Source: Theodoxus fluviatilis (Eukaryota > Mollusca > Gastropoda > Cycloneritida > Neritidae). Taken from it: a stretch of 47,500 nucleotides of DNA. Both the position numbers and the translations under genes were made by a program. How positions within the stretch are numbered: position 1 is the first letter of the stretch; each line of letters opens with the position of its first letter. Of the stretch, positions 1 to 15,051 are shown piece after piece. The stretch is taken from contig JAWQFJ010016505.1 in assembly GCA_034096865.1 (NCBI GenBank), positions 110,001-157,500 of the forward strand. The letters run 5' to 3'. The notes beneath the pieces were generated by a model, which was not told where the DNA came from, ran no database searches, and saw nothing but the letters and a program-made list of their open reading frames with translations.

Positions 1-3000
1 TCCCACGTTCCACTCTCACTCTCCACGTTAACTCTACAATCCCACCCCCCACTACCACCACCCACTCCGACTACTCAATCCCACTACTCACTCCCACTCT
101 CCACTCCCATCACCCACTCCCACTACAAACTCCGACTACCCACTCCCCCTACAAACTCCGACTACCCACTCCAACTACCCACTCTCACAACCCACTCCCA
201 ATACCCACTCCCACTTTTCATTCCCACTACCCACTCCCATTACCCACACCCAATACCAACTCCCAATACCCACTCCCACGACCAACTCCCACCACCCACT
301 CCCACCACCCATTCCGACCACCCACTCCCACCGCTCACTCCCACCGCCAACTCAAACTACCCACACCCACAACCCACTCCCACCACCCACTCCCACCACC
401 CACTCCCACCACCCACTCCGACGAACCACTCCCACTACCCACTCCCACCACCCACTCCGACCACCCACTCCGACCACCCACTCTCACCGCTCACTCCCAC
501 CACCCACTCCAACTATCCACACCCACTACCCACTCCCAATACCCGCTCATACTACCAACTCCCACCAACCACTCCCACTACCTACTCCCACTACATACTT
601 CCTCCAATCACTCTCACTACCCACTCCCACTACCCAATCCCACTACCCACTCCCACCACCCACTCCCACCACCTACTCCCACTACCCACTCCCACTACCC
701 ACTCCCACTACCCACTCCCACAACCTACTCCCACTACCCACTCCCACCAGCCACTCCCACTACCCACTCTCACCACCCACTCCCACCACCTACTCCCACT
801 ACCCACTCCCACTACCCACTCCCACTACCCACTCCCACTACCTACTCCCACTACCCACTCTCACCACCCACTCCCACCACCTACTCCCACTACCCACTCC
901 CACTACCTACTCCCACCACCCACTCCCACTCCCACTACCCACTCCCACTACCCACTTCCACTACCCACTCCCACTACCTACTCCCACCACAACAGTCCTC
1001 CAATCACTCTCACTACCCACTCCCACTACCCACTCCCACTACCCACTCCCACTACCCACTCCCACTACCCACTCCCACCACCCACTCCCACTACCCACTC
1101 CCACCATCCACTCCCACTACCCACTCCCACTACCTACTCCCACTACCCACTCCCACTACCCACTCCCACTACCCACTCCCACTACCCACTCCCACTACCT
1201 ACTCCCACTACCCACTCCCACTACCCACTCCCACTACCTACTCCCACTACCCACTCCCACTACCCACTCCCACTACCTACTCCCACTACCCACTCCCACT
1301 ACCCACTCCCACTACCTACTCCCACTACCCACTCCCACTACCCACTCCCACCACCCACTCCCACTACCCACTCCCACCACCCACTCCCACTACCCACTCC
1401 CACTACCCACTCTCACTACCCACTCCCACTACCTACTCCCACTACCCACTCCCACTACATACTTCCTCCAATCACTCTCACTACCCACTCCCACTACCCA
1501 CTCCCACTACCCACTCCCACTACCCACTCCCACTACCCACTCCCACTACCCACTCCCACTACCCACTCCCACTACCCACTCCCACTACCTACTCCCACTA
1601 CCCACTCTTATCACCCACTCCCACTACCCACTCCCATCACCTACTCCCACTACCCCCTCCCACCACCCCCTCCCACTACCCACTCCCACCACCCACTCCA
1701 ACTACTTACTCCTACTACCCACTCTTATCACCCACTCCCACTATCCACTCCCATCACCCACTCCCACTACCCACTCCCATCACCCACTCCCATCACCTAC
1801 TCCCACTACCCCCTCCCACCACCCACTCCCACTACTTACTCCCACTACCCACTCCCACCACCCACTCCCACTACCCACTCCCACTACCCACTCCCACTAC
1901 CCACTCTCACTACCCACTCCCACTACCCACTCCCACTACCCACTCCCACCACCCACTCCCACTACCCACTCCCACCACCCACTCCCACTACCCACTCCCA
2001 CCACCCACTCCCACTACTTACTCCTACTACCCACTCCCACCACCCATTTCCCACTACCCACTCCCACTACCCAATCCCAATACTTACTCCTACTACCCAC
2101 TCCCACTACTTACTCCCACTACCCACTCCCACCACCCACTCCCACTACCCACTCTCACTACCCACTCCCACTACCCACTCTCACTACCCACTCCCATTAC
2201 CCACTCCCACTACCCACTCCCACCACCCACTCCCACCACCCACCCCCACTACCCACTCCCACTACCCACTCCCACCACCCACTCCCACCACCCACTCCCA
2301 CTACTTACTCCTATTACCCACTCCCATCACCCACTCTCACTACCCACTCCCACTACCCACTCCCACTACCCACTCTCACTACCCACTCTCACTACCAACT
2401 CTCACTACCCACTCCCACTACCCACTCCCACTACCCACTCCCACCACCTACTCCCACTACCCACTCCCACTACCCACTCCCATCACCCACCCCCACTACC
2501 CACTCCCACCACCCACTCCCACCACCCACTCCCATCACCCACTCCCACTACCCACTCCCACTACCCACTCCCACTACCCACTCCCATCACCCACTCCCAC
2601 TACCCACTCCCACTACCCACTACCACTACCCACTCCCACTACCCACTCCCACTACCCACTCCCACCACCCACTCCCACTACCCACTCCCACTACCCACTC
2701 CCACCACCCACTCCCACCACCCACTCCCACTACTTACTCCTACTACCCACTCCCACTACCTACTCCCACTACCTACTCCCACCACCCACTCCCACCACCC
2801 ACTCCCACTACTTACTCCTACTACCCACTCCCACTACCCACTCCCACTACCCACTCCCACTACCCACTCTCACTACCCACTCCCACTACTTACTCCTACT
2901 ACCCACTCCCACTACCCACTCTCACTACCCACTCTCACTACCCACTCCCATTACCCACTCCCACTACCCACTCTCACTACCCACTCCCACTACTTACTCC

Positions 3001-3239
3001 TACTACCCACTCCCACTACCCACTCCCACCACCTACTCCCACTACCCACTCTCACTACCCACTCTCACTACCCACTCCCACTACCCACTCCCACTACCCA
3101 CTCCCACCACCTACTCCCACTACCCACTCCCACTACCCATTCCCATCACCCACTCCCACTACCCACTCCCACTACCCACTCTCACTACCCACTCCCACTA
3201 CCCACTCCCACTACCCACTCCCACCACCTACTCCCACTA

Positions 3240-6200
3240 CCCACTCCCACTACCCACTCCCATCACCCACTCCCACTACCCACTCCCACCACCCACTCCC
3301 ACTACCCACTCCCACCACCCACTCCCACTACTTACTCCTACTACCCACTCCCACTACCCACTCTCACTACCCACTCCCACTACCCACTCTCACTACCCAC
3401 TCCCACTACCCACTTCCACTACCCACTCCCACTACCCACTCTCACTACCCACTCTCACTACCCACTCCCACTACCCACTCCCACTACCCACTCCCACCAC
3501 CACCCCCACTACCCACTCCCACTACCCACTTCCTCAACCTACTCCCACTACCCAATCCCACCACCACTCCCACCACTTATTCCCACTACCCACTCCCACT
3601 ACCGACTCCCACCACCCATTCCCAGCACCCACTCACACCACCCACTCCAACCACCCACTCCCACCACGCACTCCGACCACCAACTCCGACCACCCACTCA
3701 TATCGCTCACTCCCACAACCCACTTCACTACTTACTTCTACTACCCACTCCCACTACCCACTCCCACCACCCACTCCAACCACCCACTCCCACCACGCAC
3801 TCCGACCACCACATCCGACCACCCACTCATATCGCTCACTCCCACTACCCACTCCCACTACCCACTCCCACCACCCACTCCCACTACTTACTCCCACTAC
3901 CCACTCCCACTACCCACTCCCACCACCCACTCCCACTACCCACTCCCACTACTTACTCCCACTACCCACTCCCACTACTACTCCCACTACCCACTCCCAC
4001 TACTTACTCCCACTACCCACTCCCACTACCCACTCCCACTACTTACTCCCACCACCCACTCCCACTACTTACTCCCACTACCCACTCCCACTACCCACTC
4101 CCACTACCCACTCCCACTACCCACTCCCACTACCCACTCCCACTACCCACTCCCACCACCCACTCCCATCACCCACTCCCACTACTTACTCCCACTACCC
4201 ACTCCCACTACCCACTCCCACCACCCACTCCCACTACCCACTCCCACTACTTACTCCCACTACTTACTCCTACTACCCACTCCCACTACCCACTCCCACT
4301 ACTTACTCCCACTACCCACTCCCACTACTTACTCCTACTACCCACTCCCACTACCCACTCCCACTACTTACTCCCACTACCCACTCCCACTACCCACTCC
4401 CACTACCCACTCCCACTACTTACTCCCACTACCCACTCCCACTACCCACTCCCACTACCCACTCCCACTACTTACTCCCACTACCCACTCCCACTACCCA
4501 CTCCCACTACCCACTCCACTACCCACTCCCACTACCTACTCCCACTACCCACTCCCACTACCCACTCCCACTACCTACTCCCACTACCCACTCCCACTAC
4601 CCACTCCCACTACCCACTCCCACTACCCACTCCACCACCCACTCCCACTACCCACTCCCACTACCCACTCCCACTACCCACTCCCACTACCCACTCCCAC
4701 TACCCACTCCCACTACCCACTCCCACTACCCACTCCCACTACCCACTCCCACTACCTACTCCCACTACCCACTCCCACTACCCACTCCCACTACCCACTC
4801 CCACTACCACTCCCACTACCCACTCCCACCACCCACTCCCACTACCCACTCCCACCACCCACTCCCACTACTTACTCCTACTACCCACTCCCACTACCCA
4901 CTCTCACTACCCACTCCCACTACCCACTCTCACTACCCACTCCCACTACCCACTTCCACTACCCACTCCCACTACCCACTCTCACTACCCACTCTCACTA
5001 CCCACTCCCACTACCCACTCCCACTACCCACTCCCACCACCAACCCCCACTACCCACTCCCACTACCCACTTCCTCAACCTACTCCCACTACCCAATCCC
5101 ACCACCACTCCCACCACTTATTCCCACTACCCACTCCCACTACCGACTCCCACCACCCATTCCCAGCACCCACTCACACCACCCACTCCAACCACCCACT
5201 CCCACCACGCACTCCGACCACCAACTCCGACCACCCACTCATATCGCTCACTCCCACCACCCACTTTCACTACTTACTTCTACTACCCACTCCCACTACC
5301 CACTCCCACCACCCACTCCAACCACCCACTCCCACCACGCACTCCGACCACCAACTCCGACCACCCACTCATATCGCTCACTCCCACTACCCACTCCCAC
5401 TACCCACTCCCACCACCCACTCCCACTACTTACTCCCACTACCCACTCCCACTACCCACTCCCACCACCCACTCCCAATACCCACTCCCACTACTTACTC
5501 CCACTACCCACTCCCACTACTTACTCCCACTACCCACTCCCACTACTTACTCCCACTACCCACTCCCACTACCCACTCCCACTACTTACTCCCACCACCC
5601 ACTCCCACTACTTACTCCCACTACCCACTCCCACTACCCACTCCCACTACCCACTCCCACTACCCACTCCCACTACCCACTCCCACTACCCACTCCCACC
5701 ACCCACTCCCATCACCCACTCCCACTACTTACTCCCACTACCCACTCCCACTACCCACTCCCACCACCCACTCCCACTACCCACTCCCACTACTTACTCC
5801 CACTACTTACTCCTACTACCCACTCCCACTACCCACTCCCACTACTTACTCCCACTACCCACTCCCACTACTTACTCCTACTACCCACTCCCACTACCCA
5901 CTCCCACTACTTACTCCCACTACCCACTCCCACTACCCACTCCCACTACCCACTCCCACTACTTACTCCCACTACCTACTCCCACTACCCACTCCCACTA
6001 CCCACTCCCACTACTTACTCCCACTACCCACTCCCACTACCCACTCCCACTACCCACTCCCACTACCCACTCCCACTACCTACTCCCACTACCCACTCCC
6101 ACTACCCACTCCCACTACTTACTCCCACTACCCACTCCCACTACCCACTCCCACTACCCACTCCCACTACCCACTCCAACCACCCACTCCCACTACCCAC

Positions 6201-6380
6201 TCCCACTACTTACTCCCACTACCCACTCCCACTACCCACTCCCACTACCCACTCCCACTACCCACTCCCACCAACCACTCCCACTTCCCACTTCCACTAC
6301 TTACTCCCACTACCCACTCCCACCACCCACTCCCACTACCCACTCCCACTACTTACTCCCACTACCCACTCCCACCACCC
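3240..6380. repeat. Higher-order tandem duplication (about 1.54 kb) inside the array
   Basis: A distinctive run of variant units at about 3480-3850 reappears at about 5020-5390. It contains TCCTCAACCT, a CCGACCACC cluster and the odd word CATATCGCTCACT. TCCTCAACCT begins at 3531 and again at 5072, an offset of 1541 bp. The CCCATCACCC variant at about 4164 recurs at about 5708, an offset of 1544 bp, so similarity continues well past the landmark. I infer a tandem duplication of about 1.54 kb, roughly 3240-4850 copied to 4850-6380; the outer limits are approximate. Confidence 0.75.
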
Positions 6381-9300
6381 ACTCCCACTACCCACTCCCA
6401 CTACTTACTCCCACTACCCACTCCCACCACCCACTCCCACTACCCACTCCCACTACTTACTCCCACTACCCACTCCCACTACCCACTCCCACTACTTACT
6501 CCCACTACTTACTCCTACTACCCACTCCCACTACCCACTCCCACTACTTACTCCCACTACTTACTCCCACTACCCACTCCCACTACCCACTCCCACCACT
6601 TACTCCCACTACCCACTCCCACTACCCACTCCCACTACTTACTCCCACTACCCACTCCCATCACCCACTCCCACCACTTACTCCCACTACCCACTCCCAC
6701 TACCCACTCCCACTACTTACTCCCACTACCCACTCCCATCACCCACTCCCACTACTTACTCCCACTACACACTCCCACTACCCACTCCCACCACTTACTC
6801 CCACTACCCACTCCCACTACCCACTCCCACTACTTACTCCCACTACCCACTCCCATCACCCACTCCCACTACTTACTCCCACTACCCACTCCCACTACCC
6901 ACTCCCACTACTTACTCCCACTACCCACTCCCACTACTTACTCCCACTACTTACTCCCACTACCCACTCCCACTACCTACTCCCACTACCCACTCCCACT
7001 ACCCACTCCCATCACCCACTCCCACTACTTACTCCCACTACCCACTCCCATCACCCACTCCCACTACTTACTCCCACTACCCACTCCCACTACCCACTCC
7101 CACTACCCACTCCCACCACCCACTTTCACTACCATTTCTACTACCTACTCCCACTACCCACTCCCACTACTTACTCCCACTACCCACTCCCACTACTTAC
7201 TCCCACTACCCACTCCCACTACTTACTCCCACTACCCACTCCCATCACCCACTCCCACTACTTACTCCCACTACCCACTCCCACTACTTACTCCCACTAC
7301 CCACTCCCATCACCCACTCCCACTACTTACTCCCACCACCCACTCCCACTACTTACTCCCACTACCCACTCCCACTACTTACTCCCACTACCCACTCCCA
7401 TCACCCACTCCCACTACTTACTCCCACTACCCACTCCCACTACCCACTCCCATCACCCACTCCCACTACTTACTCCCACTACCCACTCCCATCACCCACT
7501 CCAACCACTTACTCCCACTACCCACTCCCACTACCCACTCCCACTACTTACTCCCACTACCCACTCCCATCACCCACTCCCACTACTTACTCCCACTACC
7601 CACTCCCACTACCCACTCCCACTACTTACTCCCACTACTGACTCCCACTACCCACTCCCACTACCTACTCCCACCACCCACTCCCACTACCTACTCCCAC
7701 TACCTACTCCCACTACCTACTCCCACTACCCACTCCCACTACCTACTCCCACTACCCACTCCCACTACTTACTCCCACTACCCACTCCCATCACCCACTC
7801 CCACTACTTACTCCCACTACCCACTCCCACTACCCACTCCCACTACTTACTCCCACTACTTACTCCCACTACCCACTCCCACTACCTACTCCCACTACCT
7901 ACTCCCACTACCTACTCCCACTACCTACTCCCACTACCCACTCCCACTACCCACTCCCACTACCTACTCCCACTACCCACTCCCACTACCCACTCCCACC
8001 ACCCACTCCCACTACCCACTCCCACCACCCACTCCCACTACCCACTCCCACTACCCACTCTCACTACCCACTACCACTACCTACTCCCACTACCCACTCC
8101 CACTACCTACTCCCACTACCCACTCCCACTACCCACTCCCACCACCCACTCCCACTACCCACTCCCACTACCCACTCTCACCACCCACTCCCACTACTTA
8201 CTCCCACTACTTACTCCCACTACTTACTCCCACTACCCACTCCCACTACCCACTCCCACTACCCACTCCCACTATCCACTCTCACTACCCACTCCCACTA
8301 CCCACTCTCACTACCCACTCCCACTACCCACTCCCACCACTTACTCCCACTACCCACTCCCACTACTTACTCCCACTACTTACTCCCACTACCCACTCCC
8401 ACCACCCACTCCCACTCCCCACTCCCACCACTTACACCCACTACCCACTCCCACTACCTACTCCCACTACCCACTCCCACTACCCACTCCCACCACTTAC
8501 TCCCACTACCCACTCCCACTACCCACTCCCACTACCCACTCCCACTACTTACTCCCACTACCCACTCCCACTACCCACTCCCACTACTTACTCCCACTAC
8601 CCACTCCCACTACCCACTCCCACTACTTACTCCCACTACCCACTCCCACCACCCACTCCCACTACCCACTCCCACTACCCACTCCCACTACTTACTCCCA
8701 CTACCCACTCCCACTACCCACTCCCACCACCCACTCCCATCACCCACTCCCACTACTTACTCCCACTACCCACTCCCACTACCCACTCCCATCACCCACT
8801 CCCAGAACCCACTCCCACTACTTACTCCCACTACTTACTCCCACTACCCACTCCCACTACTTACTCCCACTACTTACTCCCACTACCCACTCCCACTACT
8901 TACTCCCACTACCCACTCCCACTACCCACTCCCACTACCCACTCCCACTACCCACTCCCACTACCCACTCCCACTACTTACTCCCACTACTTACTCCCAC
9001 TACCCACTCCCACTACTTACTCCCACTACCCACTCCCACTACCCACTCCCACTACCCACTCCCACTACCCACTCCCACTACCCACTCCCACTACTTACTC
9101 CCACTACCCACTCCCACTACCCACTCCCAGCACCCACTCCCATCACCCACTCCCACTACTTACTCCCACTACCCACTCCCACTACCCACTCCCACTACTT
9201 ACTCCCACTACTTACTCCCACTACCCACTCCCACTACTTACTCCCACTACCCACTCCCACTACCCACTCCCACTACTTACTCCCACTACTTACTCCCACT

Positions 9301-10639
9301 ACTTACTCCCACTACCCACTCCCACTACCCACTCCCACTACTTACTCCCACTACCCACTCCCACTACCCACTCCCACTACCCACTCCCACTACCCACTCC
9401 CACCACCCACTCCCACTACCCACTCCCACTACTTACTCCCACTACCCACTCCCACTACCCACTCCCACTACTTACTCCCACTACTTACTCCCACTACTTA
9501 CTCCCACTACTTACTCCCACTACTTACTCCCACTACCCACTCCCACTACTTACTCCCACTACCAACTCCCACTACTTACTCCCACTACTTACTCCCACTA
9601 CATACTCCCACTACTTACTCCTACTACTTACTCCCACTACTTACTCCCACTACCCACTCCCACTACTTACTCCCACTACTTACTCCCACTACTTACTCCC
9701 ACCACCCACTCCCACTACCCACTCCCACTACCCACTCCCACTACTTACTCCCACTACTTACTCCCACTACTTACTCCCACTACTTACTCCCACTACTTAC
9801 TCCCACTACCCACTCCCACTACCCACTCCCACTACTTACTCCCACTACCCACTCCCACTACCCACTCCCACTACTTACTCCCACTACCCACTCCCATCAC
9901 CCACTCCCACTACTTACTCCCACCCACTCCCACTCCCACTACCCACTCCCACTCCCACTACCCACTTCCTCAACCCACTCCTACTACCCAATCTCACCAC
10001 CTACTCCCACTACCCATTCCCACCACCCACTCCAACCACCCACTCCAACCACCCACTCCCATCACCCACTCCCACTACTTACTTCTACTACCCACTCCCA
10101 CCACCCACTCCAACCACCCACTCCAACCACCCACTCCCATCACCCACTCCCACTACTTACTCCCACCACCTAATTCCACTATCCACTCCCACTACCCACT
10201 CCACTACCCACTCCCACCACCTACTCCCACTACCCACTCCCACTACCCACTTCCTCAACCCACTCCTACTACCCAATCTCACCACCTACTCCCACTACTT
10301 ATTCCCTCTACCCACTCCCACCAGCCACTCCCACCAACCACTTCCACCACCCACTCTCACCACCCACTCCGACCACCAACTTCGACCACCCACTCATATC
10401 GCTTTCTCCCACCACCCACTCCCACTACTTACTCCCACTACCCACTCCCACTACCCACTCCCACTACCCACTCCCACTACCCACTCCCACTACCCATTCC
10501 CACTACCCACTCCCACTACCCACTCCCATCACCCACTCCCACCAACCACTTCCACCACCCACTCTCACCACCCACTCCGACCACCAACTCCGACCACCCA
10601 CTCATATCGCTTTCTCCCACCACCCACGACCACTACTTA

Positions 10640-12480
10640 CTCCCACTACCCACTCCCACTACCCACTTTCACTACCATTTCTACTACCTACTCTTACTAC
10701 CCACTACCAGAACCCACTCCCACTACTTACTCCCACTACCCACTCCCACTACCCACTCCCATCACCCACTCGCATCACCCACTCCCACTACCCACTCCCA
10801 CCACCCACTTTCACTACCATTTCTACTACCTACTCCTACTACCCACTCCCAGAACCCACTCCCACTACCCACTCCCAGAACCCACTCCCACTACTTACTC
10901 CCACTACCCACTCCCACCACCCACTTTCACTACCATTTCTACTACCCACTCCCATCACCCACTCCCAGAACCCACTCCCACTACCCACTCCCATCACCCA
11001 CTCGCATCACCCACTCCCACTACCCACTCCCACCACCCACTTTCACTACCCACTCCCATCACCCACTCCCACTACCCACTCCCACCACCCACTTTCACTA
11101 CCATTTCTACTACCTACTCCTACTACCCACTCCCAGAACCCACTCCCACTACCCACTCCCAGAACCCACTCCCACTACTTACTCCCACTACCCACTCCCA
11201 CCACCCACTTTCACTACCATTTCTACAACCCACTCCCATCACCCACTCCCAGAACCCACTCCCACTACTTACTCCCACTACCCACTCCCACTACCCACTC
11301 CCATCACCCACTCCCATCACCCACTCCCACTACCCACTCCCACCACCCACTCCCTACCACTACTCCACTACCCACTACCCACTCCCACACCCACTCCCAC
11401 CACCACTCCCACACCACTCCCACTACCACTCACTACCACTCACACAACCACTCCCACAACCACTCCCACTACCACTCCACCCACTCCCACAACCCACTCC
11501 CACCACCCACTCCCACCACCCACTCCCACTACCCACTCCCACCACCTACTCCCCCTACCCACTCCCACCACCCACTTTCACTACCATTTCTACTACCTAC
11601 TCCTACTACCCACTCCCAAAACCCACTACCACTACCCACTCCCACCAATCACTCCCACTACCCACTACTAATACCCACTTTCCACTCCCACCACCACCAC
11701 CCCTACCAACTCCCACCACCCACTCCCCACTCCCACAACCCACTCCCACCACCTACTTTCACCACCATTTCTACTACCTACTCCTACTACCCACTCCCAG
11801 AACCCACTCCCACTACCCACTTTCACTACCCACTACCACTACCCACTCCCACAACCCACTTTCACCACCATTTCTACTACCTACTCCTACTACCCACTCC
11901 CACAACCCACTCCCACCACCCACTTTCACTACCATTTCTACTACCTACTCCTACTACCCACTCCCAGAACCCACTCCCACTACCCACTCCCACTACCCAC
12001 TACCACTACCCACTCCCACAACCCACTCCCACCACCCACTCCCACCACCCACTCCCACTACCCACTCCCACCACCTACTCCCCCTACCCACTCCCACCAC
12101 CCACTTTCACTACCATTTCTACTACCTACTCCTACTACCCACTCCCAGAACCCACTACCACTACCCACTCCCACCAATCACTCCCACTACCCACTACTAA
12201 TACCCACTTTCCACTCCCACCACCACCACCCCTACCAACTCCCACCACCCACTCCCCACTCCCACAACCCACTCCCACCACCCACTTTCACCACCATTTC
12301 TACTACCTACTCCTACTACCCACTCCCAGAACCCACTCCCACTACCCACTCCCACAACCCACTCCCACCACCCACTTTCACTACCATTTCTACTACCTAC
12401 TCCTACTACCAACTCCCAGAACCCACTACCACTACCCACTCCCACCAATCACTCCCACTACCCACTACTAATACCCACTT
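10640..12480. repeat. Second higher-order block with an interrupted unit
   Basis: The phrase TTTCACTACCATTTCTACTA, usually followed by CCTACTCCTACTACCC, recurs about ten times here, for example near 10668, 10809, 10926, 11097, 11212, 11576, 11930, 12106 and 12379. A longer cassette recurs near 11572-11755, 12102-12281 and 12371-12547. It holds this phrase, a CCACCAATCACTCCC stretch and a CTACTAATACCCACTTTCC stretch. This block is a younger, independently amplified higher-order repeat at the distal edge of the array. Confidence 0.75.
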
Positions 12481-12789
12481 TCCACACCCACCACCACCAC
12501 CCCTACCAACTCCCACCACCCACTCCCCACTCCCACAACCCACTCCCACTACCCACGCTCACCACCCACTCCCACTAGCCACTCCCACCACCCAACATAC
12601 TACCCACTCTCTCTACCCACTCCTACTACCCACTCTCCACTCCCACCACCCACCCCAACCACCCACTCCAGTCACCCACTCCCACCACCCACTCTCACCA
12701 CTCACTCCCACTACCAACTCCCACCACCCACTCCCACTACCCACTCCCACCACCCACTCCCACTACCCACTTTCACTACCAACTCCAAA

Positions 12790-13903
<1,114 letters not shown>

Positions 13904-14042
13904 TTTGATACAATAGGTTCTGTCTAAATATTTATATTTTTCTCGTACTTAAATTGCAGTCTGTAGCTGCGTGAGCATCTTTATTACAACAGCACACATA
14001 AAATCTCAATTTGGTCAAGGTAGATTGTTTTTTGTTAGCGTA

Positions 14043-15033
14043 TTATTTTGTTTCATATCTTTTTCGTGTTGACTGTCTATTCACATTGTCAGGAGGGTGT
14101 TCTAATTCCTCTAGACGCAGGTTATATGCGTAATATACATACATTGCGACACCACGTATTTCTTTTTGTCACACCCATTCATTAGCGGGGCCTTATATCT
14201 ATGTTTTAACATGTACATGTTTAGAGGTCATTGTATACAGGGCAGCGCAACAGGAAGTGACTTTCATCCTTAGTTTCCTTGCAGAATGGACACTCTCTGT
14301 CAGGGCTTTGGTCTGAACACCTCATACTCTCTTTGAGGGCATCGTTCCCTAGTCGGAATCGGACAAAGGCATCTCTGAACTTTTTAATGTTGATACAAGT
14401 TAGGTAGCTTTCACAATGAAAGTCCCGTTTCAAAGAATTATTGAAAGTAAAACGATCACTGCTCGCAAGTTGTGAGTTCCAGTCTTGACGGTAACAGTCG
14501 CATACTCTTTGAGTAATTTTATAAAGCCGTTATCATTGCATGTCCTGCTGTTCCACCGCACGTAAGTAAAACCATGTTTTGCTAAACACAATTCGACTGA
14601 TTTAGTCCAGTTGAACTTATCAAGGACATTTTCCTTTAGTAACATTAAATAAGTATGTTTTGGCAGCCTGTCAATTGGCATCTTACACAGTAAGCCAAAA
14701 TGTCACTGCACGTACTACAGTATTTATCTATAAAGGATATCTACCCAATTCACCGTGACACATTGTGCTGGGTGATTTAACTTCAACATTAATGAACCAT
14801 TTACATGCAACCAGTCCCCTCAGCTCCGAGCCATTGAGCAAGGAAGGTTGCACCTGGGCATCATATAATCTGAAGAAAAAATTCGAATTAAGAGTGTTAA
14901 GACTCCACGTGGTTCTGAGTAGTTGAACTGTTTTCTTCTTGGCTTTCATTACTTGGAGGTCAAGAGCGGAAGCTACAGACAGTGTGGTTGTAAATATAAA
15001 ACCCGGGTATTTATAGTGGTTGACTACCTCCAA
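14043..15033 (-). pseudogene. LINE A RT thumb and C-terminal zinc motif
   Basis: Frame 14728-15033 has VVNHYKYPGFIF and YDAQVQPSLLNGSEL, and ends in HGELGRYPL, the thumb region of this LINE family. Frame 14430-14681 continues it (MPIDRLPKHTYLMLL). Frame 14221-14433 has FRDAFVRFRLGNDALKES and a CPFCKETKDESHFLLRC motif, a likely nucleic-acid-binding zinc finger. A stop follows at 14221, but the same protein appears to continue in another frame (YVYYAYNLRLEELEHPPD) to a TAA at 14043-14045. Sequence from there to about 13925 is taken as 3' UTR. Confidence 0.82.
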
Positions 15034-15051
15034 ATTTGTGTCTTCCAGGTT

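Larger units (their letters stand above)
1..12785. repeat. 12.8-kb C-rich minisatellite array, 13-bp unit
   Basis: The whole interval is a tandem array whose commonest unit is CCCACTACCCACT (13 bp, substructure CCCACT + ACCCACT). Frequent variants are CCCACTACTTACT, CCCACTACCTACT, CCCACCACCCACT and CTCACTACCCACT. The plus strand is almost free of G: I see none between 996 and 3603. The complementary strand reads GGG-N3/4-GGG-N3/4 for long stretches, which fits the G-quadruplex consensus. The ends (about 1-600 and 9930-12785) are more degenerate than the centre, as expected if unequal exchange homogenises the middle. Stretches such as 11340-11470 have broken spacing, which could be real decay or sequencing indels. 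The array starts before the window. No gene is visible in it; the short minus-strand frames near 12200-12450 are readings of the repeat. Confidence 0.97.

Noticed and set aside
12197..12448. 83-codon Gly/Val/Trp/Ser-rich minus-strand frame
   Set aside because: It is a reading of the minisatellite; its length depends on variant units that lack the usual TAG.
1..12785. Telomeric or interstitial telomeric repeat
   Set aside because: The minus-strand unit GGGTAGTGGGAGT is G-rich but is not TTAGGG or another known telomere repeat, and TE-rich DNA follows on the right.
1..12785. CRISPR array
   Set aside because: No alternation of conserved repeats with unique spacers; the unit is a 13-bp tandem minisatellite in an animal-like context.
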